Shown here piece by piece: positions 26,305 through 34,421 of a DNA stretch of 64,000 nt. The position numbers and the translations under genes are program-made. Numbering within the stretch: position 1 is the stretch's first letter; each line of letters begins with the position of its first letter. The DNA is from Amycolatopsis solani (lineage in GTDB: Bacteria; Actinomycetota; Actinomycetes; Mycobacteriales; Pseudonocardiaceae), in NCBI RefSeq assembly GCF_033441515.1, contig NZ_JAWQJT010000002.1:1612001-1676000 (forward strand), read 5' to 3'. The notes below the pieces were generated by a model. It saw only the letters and a program-made list of their open reading frames with translations, was not told the origin of the DNA and did no database searches.

Positions 26305-27263
26305 CCCTGCAGCTGGTCCCAGACTTCGCGGTCGCGTTCGGCGGTCCACACCACCGGCCGCTCGATGCCGCCCAGCTCGTCCCAGAGCCGGGAGACGTCG
26401 AAGGGCAGGCAGTGCTCGAAGATCGGCCAGTGCCCGTACTGGTCGTTCAGGGCCGCGTGCGTGCGCTCGAAGGCGTCCTTGAGCGTGCCGCCGGCGTCGC
26501 GGACCGCACCGACCTCGCGGATCATCGTGGTCAGGAAGTGCCGGGTCTGCGCGACGGCGGCCTCGACCGCCTCCCGGCCCCGGCTCACGCCGCCGCGTCC
26601 GCCGATCAGCGTCTCGGCACCGAACGCGCCGACGCGGTCCAAAGTGGACGAAGCCCAGTCGCGGTGGAACGCGTCCCCGGTGTACAGCGCGGCTTCGGCT
26701 TCCACGAGGTCGCCGGCGTAGAGGATCTTCTGCCGCGGCAGCCAGGCCACGATGTCGCCTTCGGTGTGCCCGCGCCCGCAGTACTGCAGGACCAGGTCGC
26801 CGCGGTCGCCGCCGAGGTCGATGGTGAGCCGGTCGGAGAAGGTCAGCGTCGGCCAGGTGAGCCCGGGCACCGAATCCGCGCCCTTGGCCAGCCGCGGCAT
26901 CCGGCCGAACTCGCTGGCCCAGTCCTCCTTCCCGCGCTCGGCGACCAGCGCGCGGGTGTTCTCGTGCGCGACGATGACTTCGGCGTCGAACGCGGAAGCG
27001 CCGAGCACGCGCACCGCGTGGTAGTGGCTGAGCACCAGGTAGCGCACGGGTTTGTCGGTGTGTTCCCGCAGTTTCGCGAGCCACTCGCGAGCCGCGACGG
27101 GTGTCGCCAGCGCCTCGAAGCAGACGAGGAAGTCCTCACCCTCGACGGCGCCGATGTTGGGATCACCCTCGGCGGTCAGCGCGTAGACGCCGTCGTCGAG
27201 GACTTCCAGGGTCTGCGTTTTCTCCGCCAGGTCGGCCGAAGAGGCGAACGCTTTCTTCGTCAC
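26301..27263 (-). CDS. MBL-fold protein with incomplete metal-binding motif
   Basis: A 320-aa metallo-beta-lactamase-fold protein, first gene of the operon with the flavin hydroxylase, so probably a hydrolase or lyase step in the same aromatic pathway. The canonical HxHxDH motif reads H80-Y-H82-A-V84-R85, so the aspartate and third histidine are replaced; a later GRGHTEGDIVAW histidine and YAGDLVEAE aspartate are kept. It may bind one metal only, or use an altered mechanism. GTG 27263 was chosen with AAGGAG nine bases upstream. A MarR-type palindrome lies in the promoter region. Confidence 0.8.
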   Translation of the reverse strand: MTKKAFASSADLAEKTQTLEVLDDGVYALTAEGDPNIGAVEGEDFLVCFEALATPVAAREWLAKLREHTDKPVRYLVLSHYHAVRVLGASAFDAEVIVAHENTRALVAERGKEDWASEFGRMPRLAKGADSVPGLTWPTLTFSDRLTIDLGGDRGDLVLQYCGRGHTEGDIVAWLPRQKILYAGDLVEAEAALYTGDAFHRDWASSTLDRVGAFGAETLIGGRGGVSRGREAVEAAVAQTRHFLTTMIREVGAVRDAGGTLKDAFERTHAALNDQYGHWPIFEHCLPFDVSRLWDELGGIERPVVWTAERDREVWDQLQG

Positions 27264-27281
27264 GGCTAGGGCTCCTTGATC

Positions 27282-27295
27282 GTCAAAGCATTGAC
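27282..27295. promoter_or_regulatory. Candidate MarR operator
   Basis: GTCAAAGCATTGAC has perfect 5-base arms around a 4-base centre and lies 19 bp before the MBL-fold gene, in the 98-bp gap shared with the divergent MarR gene. It overlaps a second, smaller repeat (TTGATCGTCAA). Such TCAA/TTGA half-sites are common for MarR proteins controlling aromatic degradation. Confidence 0.5.
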
Positions 27296-27361
27296 CATCT
27301 CGGCCCAGGCTAGCCCGCCGCGCCGCCGCGCGGAACCCCTCCGTCGCCTAACCTTGGCCGT

Positions 27362-27892
27362 ATGACCGACCGACCGGCCGACCTCGACTACCTTTCGTTC
27401 GTCGACTACGCGATCGGGAAGACGCAGGCCGAGCTCCCCGCGACCGACCCGGTGGCGATGCGCCTCGGCCTGACCCTGCACCGCCTCGCCGGCGCGCTGG
27501 TCTACGACTGGGAGTCGACGGTCCACCGCCCCCGCGGCTGGAGCTGGGGCGGGTTCCGGGTGCTGTTCGTGCTGTGGCTGGCCGGCCCCCTGGAATCCCG
27601 CCACGTGGCCCGCCTGGCCGGCATGAGCCGCGCGGCGGTGTCGGCACTGGTCAAGACCCTGGAGCGCGACGGCCTGGTGACCCGCGCGCCGGTCCCCCGC
27701 GACCGTCGCGCGGTCGAACTCGACCTGACGGAGGCGGGCCACACCTCGGTCGCCGAGGCGTACGAGGAGCACAACGCACGCGAGCGAGCCTGGGCGGCGT
27801 CACTCACGCCGTCGGAGCAGACGGCGCTGATCGGCTTGCTGGAGAAGCTGACGACAGGCCCGGCCGCGGCGGCGGCCCAGCGCCTGACCTAG
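27362..27892 (+). CDS. MarR-family transcriptional regulator
   Basis: A 176-aa winged-helix regulator. The recognition helix and wing are visible in HVARLAGMSRAAVSALVKTL and ERDGLVTRAPVPRDRRAVEL, with the conserved D-x-R-R wing. It is divergent from the MBL/hydroxylase operon, and aromatic ligands are the usual effectors of such regulators, so local control is likely. The last base of its TAG stop codon is also the first base of the terminal repeat of an IS5-like remnant; an original, longer C-terminus may have been replaced by the insertion, although the protein has normal length. Confidence 0.92.
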   Translation: MTDRPADLDYLSFVDYAIGKTQAELPATDPVAMRLGLTLHRLAGALVYDWESTVHRPRGWSWGGFRVLFVLWLAGPLESRHVARLAGMSRAAVSALVKTLERDGLVTRAPVPRDRRAVELDLTEAGHTSVAEAYEEHNARERAWAASLTPSEQTALIGLLEKLTTGPAAAAAQRLT

Positions 27893-28283
27893 GGCCTGTA
27901 TCGAAGTCGGTCAGAGCCACTCGTTGATCGCAGCGACATGGACGGCGGCTTCGTAGCGGACGGCGAGCTTGTCGTAGCGGGTGGCCACCCCACGGTGGCG
28001 TTTGAGCCGGTTGATGCCGCACTCCACCGCGTGTAGCCGGGACGGGGATGAACTGCGGGCTGTCACCGCCGGATCGCGTCGATCAGCTGCCGTCTGCTCC
28101 ACATCGACGGTCGCCCAGGCCGCTTCGGCTCGGGCAGCAACGGCCCCAGAACGGCCCACTGAGCGTCGGTCAGGTCGAACTGCCCCGCCACCACCAGGGT
28201 GTCCACGAGGTCTCCGGTGTTCAGGTTCTGAGGACGGGTTATCCGATGGGGAGCGGGGCAGGTCGACATAGGGATGCAGGCCC
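27892..28283 (-). mobile_element. Internally deleted IS5-family element
   Basis: A 392-bp element bounded by imperfect inverted repeats: GGGCCTGTATC at 27892-27902 and its counterpart GATGCAGGCCC at 28273-28283. It contains only the two ends of an IS5-type transposase gene. No matching target duplication is visible (CTA on the left, GGA on the right). It is non-autonomous but could be mobilised in trans if a full copy exists elsewhere in the genome. Confidence 0.8.
27911..28269 (-). pseudogene. IS5-family transposase remnant
   Basis: The start codon at 28269 opens a frame with the IS5-type N-terminal domain ([20 protein letters not shown], then [10 protein letters not shown]), which stops at 28063. 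The C-terminal catalytic end survives in another frame downstream ([20 protein letters not shown], ending AAINEWL at 27911). The intervening roughly 150-200 residues with the first two acidic catalytic residues are missing, so the protein cannot be active. The deletion junction lies around 28035-28063. Confidence 0.85.
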
Positions 28284-28311
28284 GGAGCCTGGTGACTACG
28301 GGCCGATCCCA

Positions 28312-29535
28312 TCAAGCCGCGAACGGCAGCGGCTGGTGCAGATTGTTGCGCCTGGGTTTTCGACGCTTGTCCAGGAATCGCGGGGGCACGAATTCCGGGT
28401 GACCATCGGACGCCACGCGGACCTGCCAGCCGGAACGGTGGATCAGTCGATGGTGATGCGCGCACAACAGGACCAGGTTGGCCAGATCCGTGGGACCACC
28501 GTCGACCCAATGGCGAATGTGGTGGCCCTGGCAATGCCGCGGCGGGCGGTGACAGCCCGGGAACGCGCAGCCACGGTCACGCAAAAACAAGGCCCGACGC
28601 AGACCAGGTGAGATCAGGCGGCGCGCTCGGCCCAAGTCCAGCGGTTCGCTGTTCGTACCCAGGACGGCCGGGATCAGCTTGCAATCGCAGGCATGGATCC
28701 GAGCCTCGAACGCCGAGATCAGGCCGGTGTCACCCAGGGTCGCGTGGCCCAGGCCGGATTTGAGGTCGGCGAGGGAGACCGCGACCATCACGTGGGCGCG
28801 TTCCCCGGCCTGGGCCGGTAGCTCCGGGGAGTTCAACGCCAGGTCCACCGCGTCGGAGAAGGCGTCGCCGTAGCGTTCCTGCGGGGAACGGAAATCGCCA
28901 CCGTCGTCAGCGGTGCGGCGTTCGGCCAACGCATCGAGCAGGGCACCGGCGCGGGTACCGGTCTCGTCGTCGAACCGGCCGGACAGCTCCCAGACCCCGG
29001 TGCGTTTGCGGCGCAACGAGAGCTCCCGGGTGGGAGTAGCGGGTTCCGTCTCGACCGGCGCGGCGCCGTCAGGGTCGAGGTGGGCGACGATCCGCGCACC
29101 GAGAGCGGCGACTTGGCGGTGGCCCGCGTCGGCGGCGAAAGCCAGCAGATCCTGTTCGGCGGTGTCGCGGTGCTCGGCGGGGATCCGGGACACGGCCTCG
29201 ATGATGGTGTCGATCATCGAGGTGCTCAGCGACCCCGTCAGGGCGGCAACGCCGGTGGCGGGGGCGAGCGCAGGAGTCCCGTCGAGGCTGTGAGTGGCGT
29301 TGAGGGCGTAGGCTCGGGTGACCGTGCGCCGGGCGGCGGTGTGGGGAATGTCCGCGAGGTGTTCCAGCAGCCGGGCAGTGGAGCGGTAGCCGAACAGCTC
29401 CATGACGCCACGGGATTCGATTTCCACGAGCAGCGCGCCGATTTCGGCCTCGGCAGACCGCACGACGGTGAGCAGCGCACGGAGACGGTCGGCCAAGGCC
29501 TCCGCGTCCGCTTGCCACACCGCTTCGCTGTCCAC
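28312..29535 (-). CDS. DUF222-HNH endonuclease domain protein
   Basis: A 407-aa member of the actinobacterial 13E12-repeat group: an N-terminal DUF222 helical domain (about residues 10-260; [20 protein letters not shown] segment near 50) and a C-terminal HNH nuclease with [20 protein letters not shown] and [11 protein letters not shown]. These are multicopy genes in actinobacterial genomes and their role is unknown; they often lie near mobile elements, and here an IS5 remnant is only 28 bp away. GTG 29535 lacks a Shine-Dalgarno site, while a TAATCT -10-like hexamer sits just upstream, so the mRNA may be leaderless. Confidence 0.9.
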   Translation of the reverse strand: MDSEAVWQADAEALADRLRALLTVVRSAEAEIGALLVEIESRGVMELFGYRSTARLLEHLADIPHTAARRTVTRAYALNATHSLDGTPALAPATGVAALTGSLSTSMIDTIIEAVSRIPAEHRDTAEQDLLAFAADAGHRQVAALGARIVAHLDPDGAAPVETEPATPTRELSLRRKRTGVWELSGRFDDETGTRAGALLDALAERRTADDGGDFRSPQERYGDAFSDAVDLALNSPELPAQAGERAHVMVAVSLADLKSGLGHATLGDTGLISAFEARIHACDCKLIPAVLGTNSEPLDLGRARRLISPGLRRALFLRDRGCAFPGCHRPPRHCQGHHIRHWVDGGPTDLANLVLLCAHHHRLIHRSGWQVRVASDGHPEFVPPRFLDKRRKPRRNNLHQPLPFAA

Positions 29536-29630
29536 ACAACAAGATTATCGGCGTTCGCACGCCTGTTCATCACTCGACCGGGTGGCGATGAGCGTTGCCC
29601 GGGAAGCCGTATCAGTGAAGCCGGCCAGTA

Positions 29631-30266
29631 TCAGCTGGCGATCCCGGGCAGGCTCAGGGTGTGCCCGGTCTGCTCGGCCTTGGCCCGCAGGTACCGGACG
29701 TTGTTCTCGGTCGCGAACACCCCGGTGGGCACCTGGTCCCGCACCGCGATCCCGGCCGCCCGCAGCTGAGCGGCCTTGTCGGGGTTGTTGGAGAGCAGAT
29801 CGACCTCATCGGCCCCGAGCGCCTTGAGCATCTGCGCGGCGACGGCGTAGTCCCGCGCGTCTTCCGGCAGCCCGAGCGCGGCGTTGGCGGCGTAGGTGTC
29901 GAGGCCGCCGTCCTGGAGGGCGTAGGCGTCGAGCTTGTTGTAGAGCCCGATCCCCCGGCCTTCCTGCCGCAGGTAGAGCAGGTACCCGCCGGTTTCGGAG
30001 ATCCGCTGCACGGCTTCGGCCAGCTGCGGCCCGCAGTCGCAGCGCGCGGACCCGAAGACGTCCCCGGTGAGGCATTCGGAGTGCGGCCGGACGAGGGGAA
30101 CGTCCCCGGGGGTGCCGAGCACGAGGGCGAGGTGTTCCCCGCCGTCTTCGAGCCCCCGGAAGGTGACGGCTTCGGCGTCGACCTCGAGCCCGCCGTGCAG
30201 CCGCAGCGGAATCCGCACCCGGGTCCGCACCTCGGCGGTCACGTCGTCGCCCCTGGAATCAGCCAC
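29631..30266 (-). CDS. ribA: GTP cyclohydrolase II
   Basis: First committed enzyme of riboflavin synthesis; opens GTP to a diaminopyrimidine with release of formate. The 211-aa protein has the zinc site ECLTGDVFGSARCDCGPQL, the catalytic arginine region YLRQEGRGIGLYNKLDAY, and LLSNNPDK. It is the stand-alone RibA form, without the RibB domain found fused in many actinobacteria, and no other rib gene is next to it. GTG 30266 gives the MADSRGDD N-terminus. It is divergent from the LysE gene. Confidence 0.94.
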   Translation of the reverse strand: MADSRGDDVTAEVRTRVRIPLRLHGGLEVDAEAVTFRGLEDGGEHLALVLGTPGDVPLVRPHSECLTGDVFGSARCDCGPQLAEAVQRISETGGYLLYLRQEGRGIGLYNKLDAYALQDGGLDTYAANAALGLPEDARDYAVAAQMLKALGADEVDLLSNNPDKAAQLRAAGIAVRDQVPTGVFATENNVRYLRAKAEQTGHTLSLPGIAS

Positions 30267-30354
30267 AAGATCGACCCTACACGAAGTTCAAATTCGAACC
30301 TGAGAGGTTCGCCACCCGGGAAAACCGCTGGCGCGGCGGTCGTAAGCTCGCCCC

Positions 30355-30987
30355 ATGATCCCCGCTGCCACCGCGGCCTCCTTCCTCCTCGTCGTCGTCC
30401 TCGGCGCGATGTCCCCCGGCCCCGACTTCGTCGTCGTCACCCGCTCGGCCCTCACCGGGGGGCGGCGGGCCGGGATCGCCGCCGGGCTGGGGATCGCGCT
30501 CGGGGTCTTCGCCTGGGTGGTCGCGATCGCGCTCGGGGTGGCCGCCGTGCTGACCGCGTCCGCGGTCGCCTTCACCGTCGTCAAACTGGTCGGGGCCGCC
30601 TACCTCGTCTTCCTCGGCGTCAAGGCCTGGCTGGCCGTCCGCCGCGGGGACTACCGGGACCTCGGCGAAGACGAGCACAAGGACCCGCTCAAAGCCGCCG
30701 CCGCGTTCCGGCAAGGGCTCTTCACCAACCTGCTCAACCCGAAGGTGGCCGTCTACTTCCTCGCGCTGCTCCCCCAGTTCCTCCCCGCCGACGGCTCCAC
30801 CCTGCAGACCCTCGAGCTCGCCGCCATCGCCACCGCCGGGACCGTGCTGTGGTTCGTCACCCTCGCCGTGGTCGTCGGGGCGCTCAAGAAGGTCTTCCGC
30901 AGCGGCCGGGTCCGGCGAGGGCTCGACGCGGTCCTGGGCAGCCTGCTCGTCGCGCTCGGCCTGAAAGTCGCGGCCGGGACGGCGTGA
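30355..30987 (+). CDS. LysE/RhtB-family amino-acid exporter
   Basis: A 210-aa inner-membrane exporter with about six transmembrane helices. The family fingerprint GAMSPGPDFVVVTRSAL near residue 20 and the loop FRQGLFTNLLNPKVAVYFLA near residue 120 are both present. The transported compound cannot be deduced. It is divergent from ribA, convergent with the MetE-like gene, and its stop codon lies within the left arm of the hairpin that separates them. Confidence 0.93.
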   Translation: MIPAATAASFLLVVVLGAMSPGPDFVVVTRSALTGGRRAGIAAGLGIALGVFAWVVAIALGVAAVLTASAVAFTVVKLVGAAYLVFLGVKAWLAVRRGDYRDLGEDEHKDPLKAAAAFRQGLFTNLLNPKVAVYFLALLPQFLPADGSTLQTLELAAIATAGTVLWFVTLAVVVGALKKVFRSGRVRRGLDAVLGSLLVALGLKVAAGTA

Positions 30988-31016
30988 GCCCGGAGCGGCA
31001 CCCCCGGGCTCACGCC
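30981..31016. terminator. Bidirectional hairpin between lysE-like and metE-like genes
   Basis: Perfect 13-bp stem, GGCGTGAGCCCGG (30981-30993) with CCGGGCTCACGCC (31004-31016), loop 10 bases. The lysE-type TGA (30985-30987) lies within the stem and the convergent gene stops 6 bp beyond it. There is no U tract. Confidence 0.7.
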
Positions 31017-31021
31017 GCGGC

Positions 31022-32083
31022 TCAGCCGAGCTTCTCGGCGGCCAGGCGGGTGCCTTCCACCCGGGCCTTGATCTTCGCGAAGGCGATGTCGCGCGAGGTC
31101 GACGTGTCGTCCGCGAACGGGGAGAACCCGCAGTCGTCGCACGTCCCCAGCCGCTCCACCGGCACGTGCCGGGCCGCCCGCAGCACGCGGTCGCAGACCT
31201 CTTCCGGGGTTTCCACGCGCGGGTCGATCGGGTCGACGACGCCGACGAAGACCCGCTGGTCCGCCTTCAGGTTGTCGGCGATGATCGCGAGCGCGCGGTC
31301 CGGGTCGGGTTCGCTGGCCAGCTGGACGAAGAAGCGCCCGGCCTTGAGGTCGAACAGCGCCGGCAGCAGGCCCGCGTAGTCGACGTCGAGGCTGTGCACC
31401 GAGTCCTGGTCACCACCGGGGCAGGTGTGGACGCCGATCTTCGCGCGTTCCTCCGCGGTGAACCGGTCGAGGACCGCGTTGTTCAGGTCGACGAACTGGC
31501 GCAGCAGGCCGCCGGACGGGTCCAGCTTCAGCGACAGGCGGCCCTCGGTGAAGTCGATCTGGACGCTGTCCGCGCCCGCGTCGAGGCTGCGCCGGATGTC
31601 CGCTTCGGCCGCGTCCACCAGGTCGGCGACGAACTGCTCCTGCGAGTACCCGTCGATGCCGTCGGCCGGGTAGATCAGCGAGATCGCGGACGCCGCGATC
31701 ACCGCCTGCTTGACCGGCTTGCCCGTCAGCGCCTTCGCCCGGGTCAGGTACTCGTCCGCGTGGGTCGCGTAGCGGAACGGGCCCGCCGTCAGCCGCGGCA
31801 GCTGGCGGGTGTGCCCGTCGGCGAACGGGATGACGACGCCGTCCGGGGCCAGCGCGGTCAGCCCGGCCAGCGGGTACGTCGCGAAGCTCGGCTTGCCCTG
31901 CTCGCCGTCGGTCAGCACCGGGGACCCGGTCTCTTCGAACCGGCTGATCGTGTCGGCCAGCGCGCGGCTCTCCAGCTCGGCGAGCGCGGCGGCGTCGATC
32001 CGGCCCGCGGCGAACTCGCCGAGGCCTTCGACGAGGTAGTCGGGGCGCGGGATGCTGCCGATCGGTTCGGTGGGCAGGGTCAT
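31022..32083 (-). CDS. Stand-alone MetE C-terminal domain-like methyltransferase
   Basis: A 353-aa protein of the cobalamin-independent methionine synthase barrel family, without the N-terminal half of classical MetE (about 750 aa). The zinc ligands are recognisable in GVHTCPGGD (His and Cys) and CDDCGF, and the acidic substrate site in SVQIDFTEGRL. Such short forms transfer methyl groups to homocysteine or related thiols from donors other than folylpolyglutamate; the donor here is unknown. ATG 32083 follows GGAGGACCTCG, which rules out the longer frame. The 248-bp leader shows no riboswitch I can recognise. Confidence 0.85.
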   Translation of the reverse strand: MTLPTEPIGSIPRPDYLVEGLGEFAAGRIDAAALAELESRALADTISRFEETGSPVLTDGEQGKPSFATYPLAGLTALAPDGVVIPFADGHTRQLPRLTAGPFRYATHADEYLTRAKALTGKPVKQAVIAASAISLIYPADGIDGYSQEQFVADLVDAAEADIRRSLDAGADSVQIDFTEGRLSLKLDPSGGLLRQFVDLNNAVLDRFTAEERAKIGVHTCPGGDQDSVHSLDVDYAGLLPALFDLKAGRFFVQLASEPDPDRALAIIADNLKADQRVFVGVVDPIDPRVETPEEVCDRVLRAARHVPVERLGTCDDCGFSPFADDTSTSRDIAFAKIKARVEGTRLAAEKLG

Positions 32084-32331
32084 CGAGGTCCTCCAGCTGC
32101 TTGAAGGTTCAGGCGCACGAAGAGGACGCAACGGCCCCCATCCGTCACCCGGGCCGTCACCGGCCACGTTCACAGGGCAACTTAACGTGCTCATCGGCCG
32201 TTACCGGGCCGGGATCACCCGGTCGGAGCAGCAAAAAGCACGAAATCAGAAGACGTTCGGCGGTTCGTTCGGAGGACGATGGGGTATTCGCTCTGGCGAC
32301 ACGGCGGGTTCGGCGCCGAAGGAGTACCCCG

Positions 32332-32595
32332 ATGCTCAGTCACCACGATCGCACCGAGCTCGAGAAGATCGAGCGCAGTCTCGAGGTCAGCGACCCCGAC
32401 CTCGCCACCGCCCTGCGCGAGGGCAAGCGCCCCCGATCGCGCGCGCTCCGCAGCACCGTCCTGATCGTCTTCGACGTCGTCGCCGTGGCCCTGCTGGTCG
32501 TGGGGCTGGTCCTGCCCGACCCCGGGGTCACGCTGTGCGGGATCCTCGCGCTCACCGGCACCGTCTGGACCCACGTGGCGCGGCACCGGATCTGA
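32332..32595 (+). CDS. DUF3040 small membrane protein
   Basis: An 87-aa protein with the DUF3040 layout: cytosolic start MLSHHDRTELEKIERSLEVS, a basic stretch, then two adjacent hydrophobic helices (about 42-62 and 66-82). The family is actinobacterial and of unknown function. ATG 32332 has AAGGAG at ideal spacing. It ends 16 bp before the polymerase gene on the same strand, so the two may be co-transcribed. Confidence 0.88.
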   Translation: MLSHHDRTELEKIERSLEVSDPDLATALREGKRPRSRALRSTVLIVFDVVAVALLVVGLVLPDPGVTLCGILALTGTVWTHVARHRI

Positions 32596-32611
32596 GGCGA
32601 GACTGGGCCCC

Positions 32612-33643
32612 GTGAAGTGGGTCCTGCACGTCGACCTCGACCAGTTCATCGCCGCGGTCGAGATCGCCCGCCACCCGGAGCTCGCGGGCAAGCCCGTCGT
32701 CGTCGGGGGCAACGGCGATCCCACCGAACGGGCCGTGGTCGCGACCGCCTCGTACGAGGCCCGCGAGTTCGGCGTCCAGTCCGGCATGCCGCTGCGGCTC
32801 GCCGCCAAGCGCTGCCCGGACGCCGTCTTCCTGCCCAGTGACCCGGACGCCTACCTCGAGGTGTCCGCGCGCGTGATGGCGGTGCTGCGGGAGTTCCCGG
32901 TCGTCGTGCAGGTGCTGGGCTGGGACGAGGCGTTCCTGGGTGCGGAAACCGGCGACCCGGAGGCGCTCGCGGCCGGCCTCAAGGACGCCGTGGCCCGCGA
33001 GACGGGGCTGTCGTGCGCGGTCGGGATCGGCGACAACAAGCTGCGGGCCAAGCTCGCCACCGGGTTCGGCAAGCCGGGCGGGATCTACCGGCTGACGCAG
33101 GAGAACTGGTGGGCGGTGATGGCCGGACGCCCGACCGACGCGCTGTGGGGCATCGGCGGCAAGACCGCGAAGAAGCTGGCCGAACTGGGCATCCACACGG
33201 TGCTCGACCTGGCGGGCGCGGACGCGGCGGCGCTGGCCGCCCGGTTCGGCCCGAAGACGGGACCGTGGCTGCGGCTGCTCGGCGGCGGCATCAGCGACGC
33301 CGACGTCAGCGCGACCCCGTACGTGGCCCGCTCCCGCAGCCGCGAGACGACGTTCCAGCGCGACCTCACCGACCCGGCGGAGATGGCGGCGGAGGTGTCG
33401 GCGCTGGCGAAGCGGGTCGCCCAGGACGTCCTGGACGAAGCCCGCCCGGCGGCGCGGGTGGCGGTCAAGGTCCGGTTCGTGCCGTTCCTGACCCACACGC
33501 ACAGCATCACCCTGCCGGAGCCGACGTCGGACGCCGCGGAGATCGACCGGGCGGCGCGCGAGGTGCTGGGGATGTTCGAGCTGACCCGCGCGGTGCGGCT
33601 GCTGGGCGTGCGCGCCGAGTTCACCCGCGAGGAAACCTCGTGA
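32612..33643 (+). CDS. dinB2: DinB2-type Y-family DNA polymerase
   Basis: A 343-aa translesion polymerase. Over its length it matches my memory of mycobacterial DinB2: WVLHVDLDQF, VVVGGNGDPTERAVV, GWDEAFL, CAVGIGDNKLRAKLATG, WGIGGKTAKKLAELGI and FELTRAVRLLGVR. Metal ligands Asp8, Asp105 and Glu106 are intact. At the steric-gate position (Tyr12 of Dpo4, Leu14 of M. smegmatis DinB2) it has Ile13, so poor discrimination against ribonucleotides is expected. No C-terminal beta-clamp motif is evident. GTG 32612 matches the family N-terminus. Its TGA lies inside the following hairpin. Confidence 0.93.
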   Translation: MKWVLHVDLDQFIAAVEIARHPELAGKPVVVGGNGDPTERAVVATASYEAREFGVQSGMPLRLAAKRCPDAVFLPSDPDAYLEVSARVMAVLREFPVVVQVLGWDEAFLGAETGDPEALAAGLKDAVARETGLSCAVGIGDNKLRAKLATGFGKPGGIYRLTQENWWAVMAGRPTDALWGIGGKTAKKLAELGIHTVLDLAGADAAALAARFGPKTGPWLRLLGGGISDADVSATPYVARSRSRETTFQRDLTDPAEMAAEVSALAKRVAQDVLDEARPAARVAVKVRFVPFLTHTHSITLPEPTSDAAEIDRAAREVLGMFELTRAVRLLGVRAEFTREETS

Positions 33644-33681
33644 GTGGTAAGTCGGGTTAGAACCCGACTTACCACTCACGA
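33638..33681. terminator. Long perfect hairpin between convergent dinB2 and tetR
   Basis: A 21-bp perfect inverted repeat (33638-33658 with 33661-33681) with AG between the arms. The dinB2 stop codon (33641-33643) is part of the left arm, and the tetR stop is 4 bp after the right arm. The loop-proximal AGTCGGGTT-AG-AACCCGACT and the basal CGTGAGTG are identical to the hairpin at 8571-8616, 25 kb away. Confidence 0.8.
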
Positions 33682-33684
33682 CCT

Positions 33685-34332
33685 CTAGAGCTCGCCGGGC
33701 AGCGGCAGCGGCCGGTCCGGGTCGAGGTCCACCCCGCCCGCCTTCAGCGTGTGGTCCAGCATCGCCCAGATCGTGCCCGTCAGCTGGTCCGTCAGCTGGG
33801 GCAGGCTCAGCGCGCCCGGGTGGTCGAGCCAGCGGGTGGTCGCCGACTCGACGTAGCCGACCAGGCCGAACGCGATCGTGTCCGCCGGGGCCGGGTCGAG
33901 GCCGAACGCCGTCAGGTAGCCCGAGAACAGGCCGCTGAGGTGGCGGGCGATCGTGCCGCGGACGTCCGGCGTGGCCGGGACCGCGCGGGTCAGGTAGCGG
34001 TGCAGGGACTCGTGCTCGGTCAGCCAGCGCAGGTGCGTCGAAATCACCGCCGTGATCATCTCGTGCGGCGAACCCGAGGGGTGCCACAGCGGCGCGAGCT
34101 CGGCCGTCACCAGTTCGGCCGCGCGTTCGGCGATCGCGCGCTGGAGGTCGGCCGCGTCGGCGAAGTGGCGGTACAGCCGGGTGCGGGCCACGCCGGCGCG
34201 CTCGGCGATCTGCTCGGTCGAGACCTCCGGGCCGTGCTCGGCGATGGCCGCCAGCGCCGCGTCGACGAATTCGGCGCGCCGCCGCTCCTGCTGGCCCGCC
34301 CAGCGCGCCGCCCGTCCGTCGACCTTGGTCAC
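33685..34332 (-). CDS. TetR-family transcriptional regulator
   Basis: A 215-aa TetR regulator: N-terminal helix-turn-helix FVDAALAAIAEHGPEVSTEQ, then IAERAGVARTRLYRHFADA, followed by an all-helical ligand domain. It is divergent from the AurF-like oxygenase across 89 bp and most likely controls that gene and itself. The intergenic stretch contains TGTAC (34364-34368) and GTACA (34386-34390) as possible half-sites. Start GTG 34332. Confidence 0.92.
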   Translation of the reverse strand: MTKVDGRAARWAGQQERRRAEFVDAALAAIAEHGPEVSTEQIAERAGVARTRLYRHFADAADLQRAIAERAAELVTAELAPLWHPSGSPHEMITAVISTHLRWLTEHESLHRYLTRAVPATPDVRGTIARHLSGLFSGYLTAFGLDPAPADTIAFGLVGYVESATTRWLDHPGALSLPQLTDQLTGTIWAMLDHTLKAGGVDLDPDRPLPLPGEL

Positions 34333-34421
34333 CCGGGAAGCCTACTCAAGTCCGGCGAGCCGGTGTACGCTCGCCGAAGTAACTAGTACAGCGCGTACCC
34401 CCTACTTTTCCGGAGGCCGCC

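Noticed and set aside
32084..32331. Possible SAM- or cobalamin-type riboswitch upstream of the MetE-like gene
   Set aside because: No conserved core of these classes is visible on the minus strand; only general GC-rich pairing.
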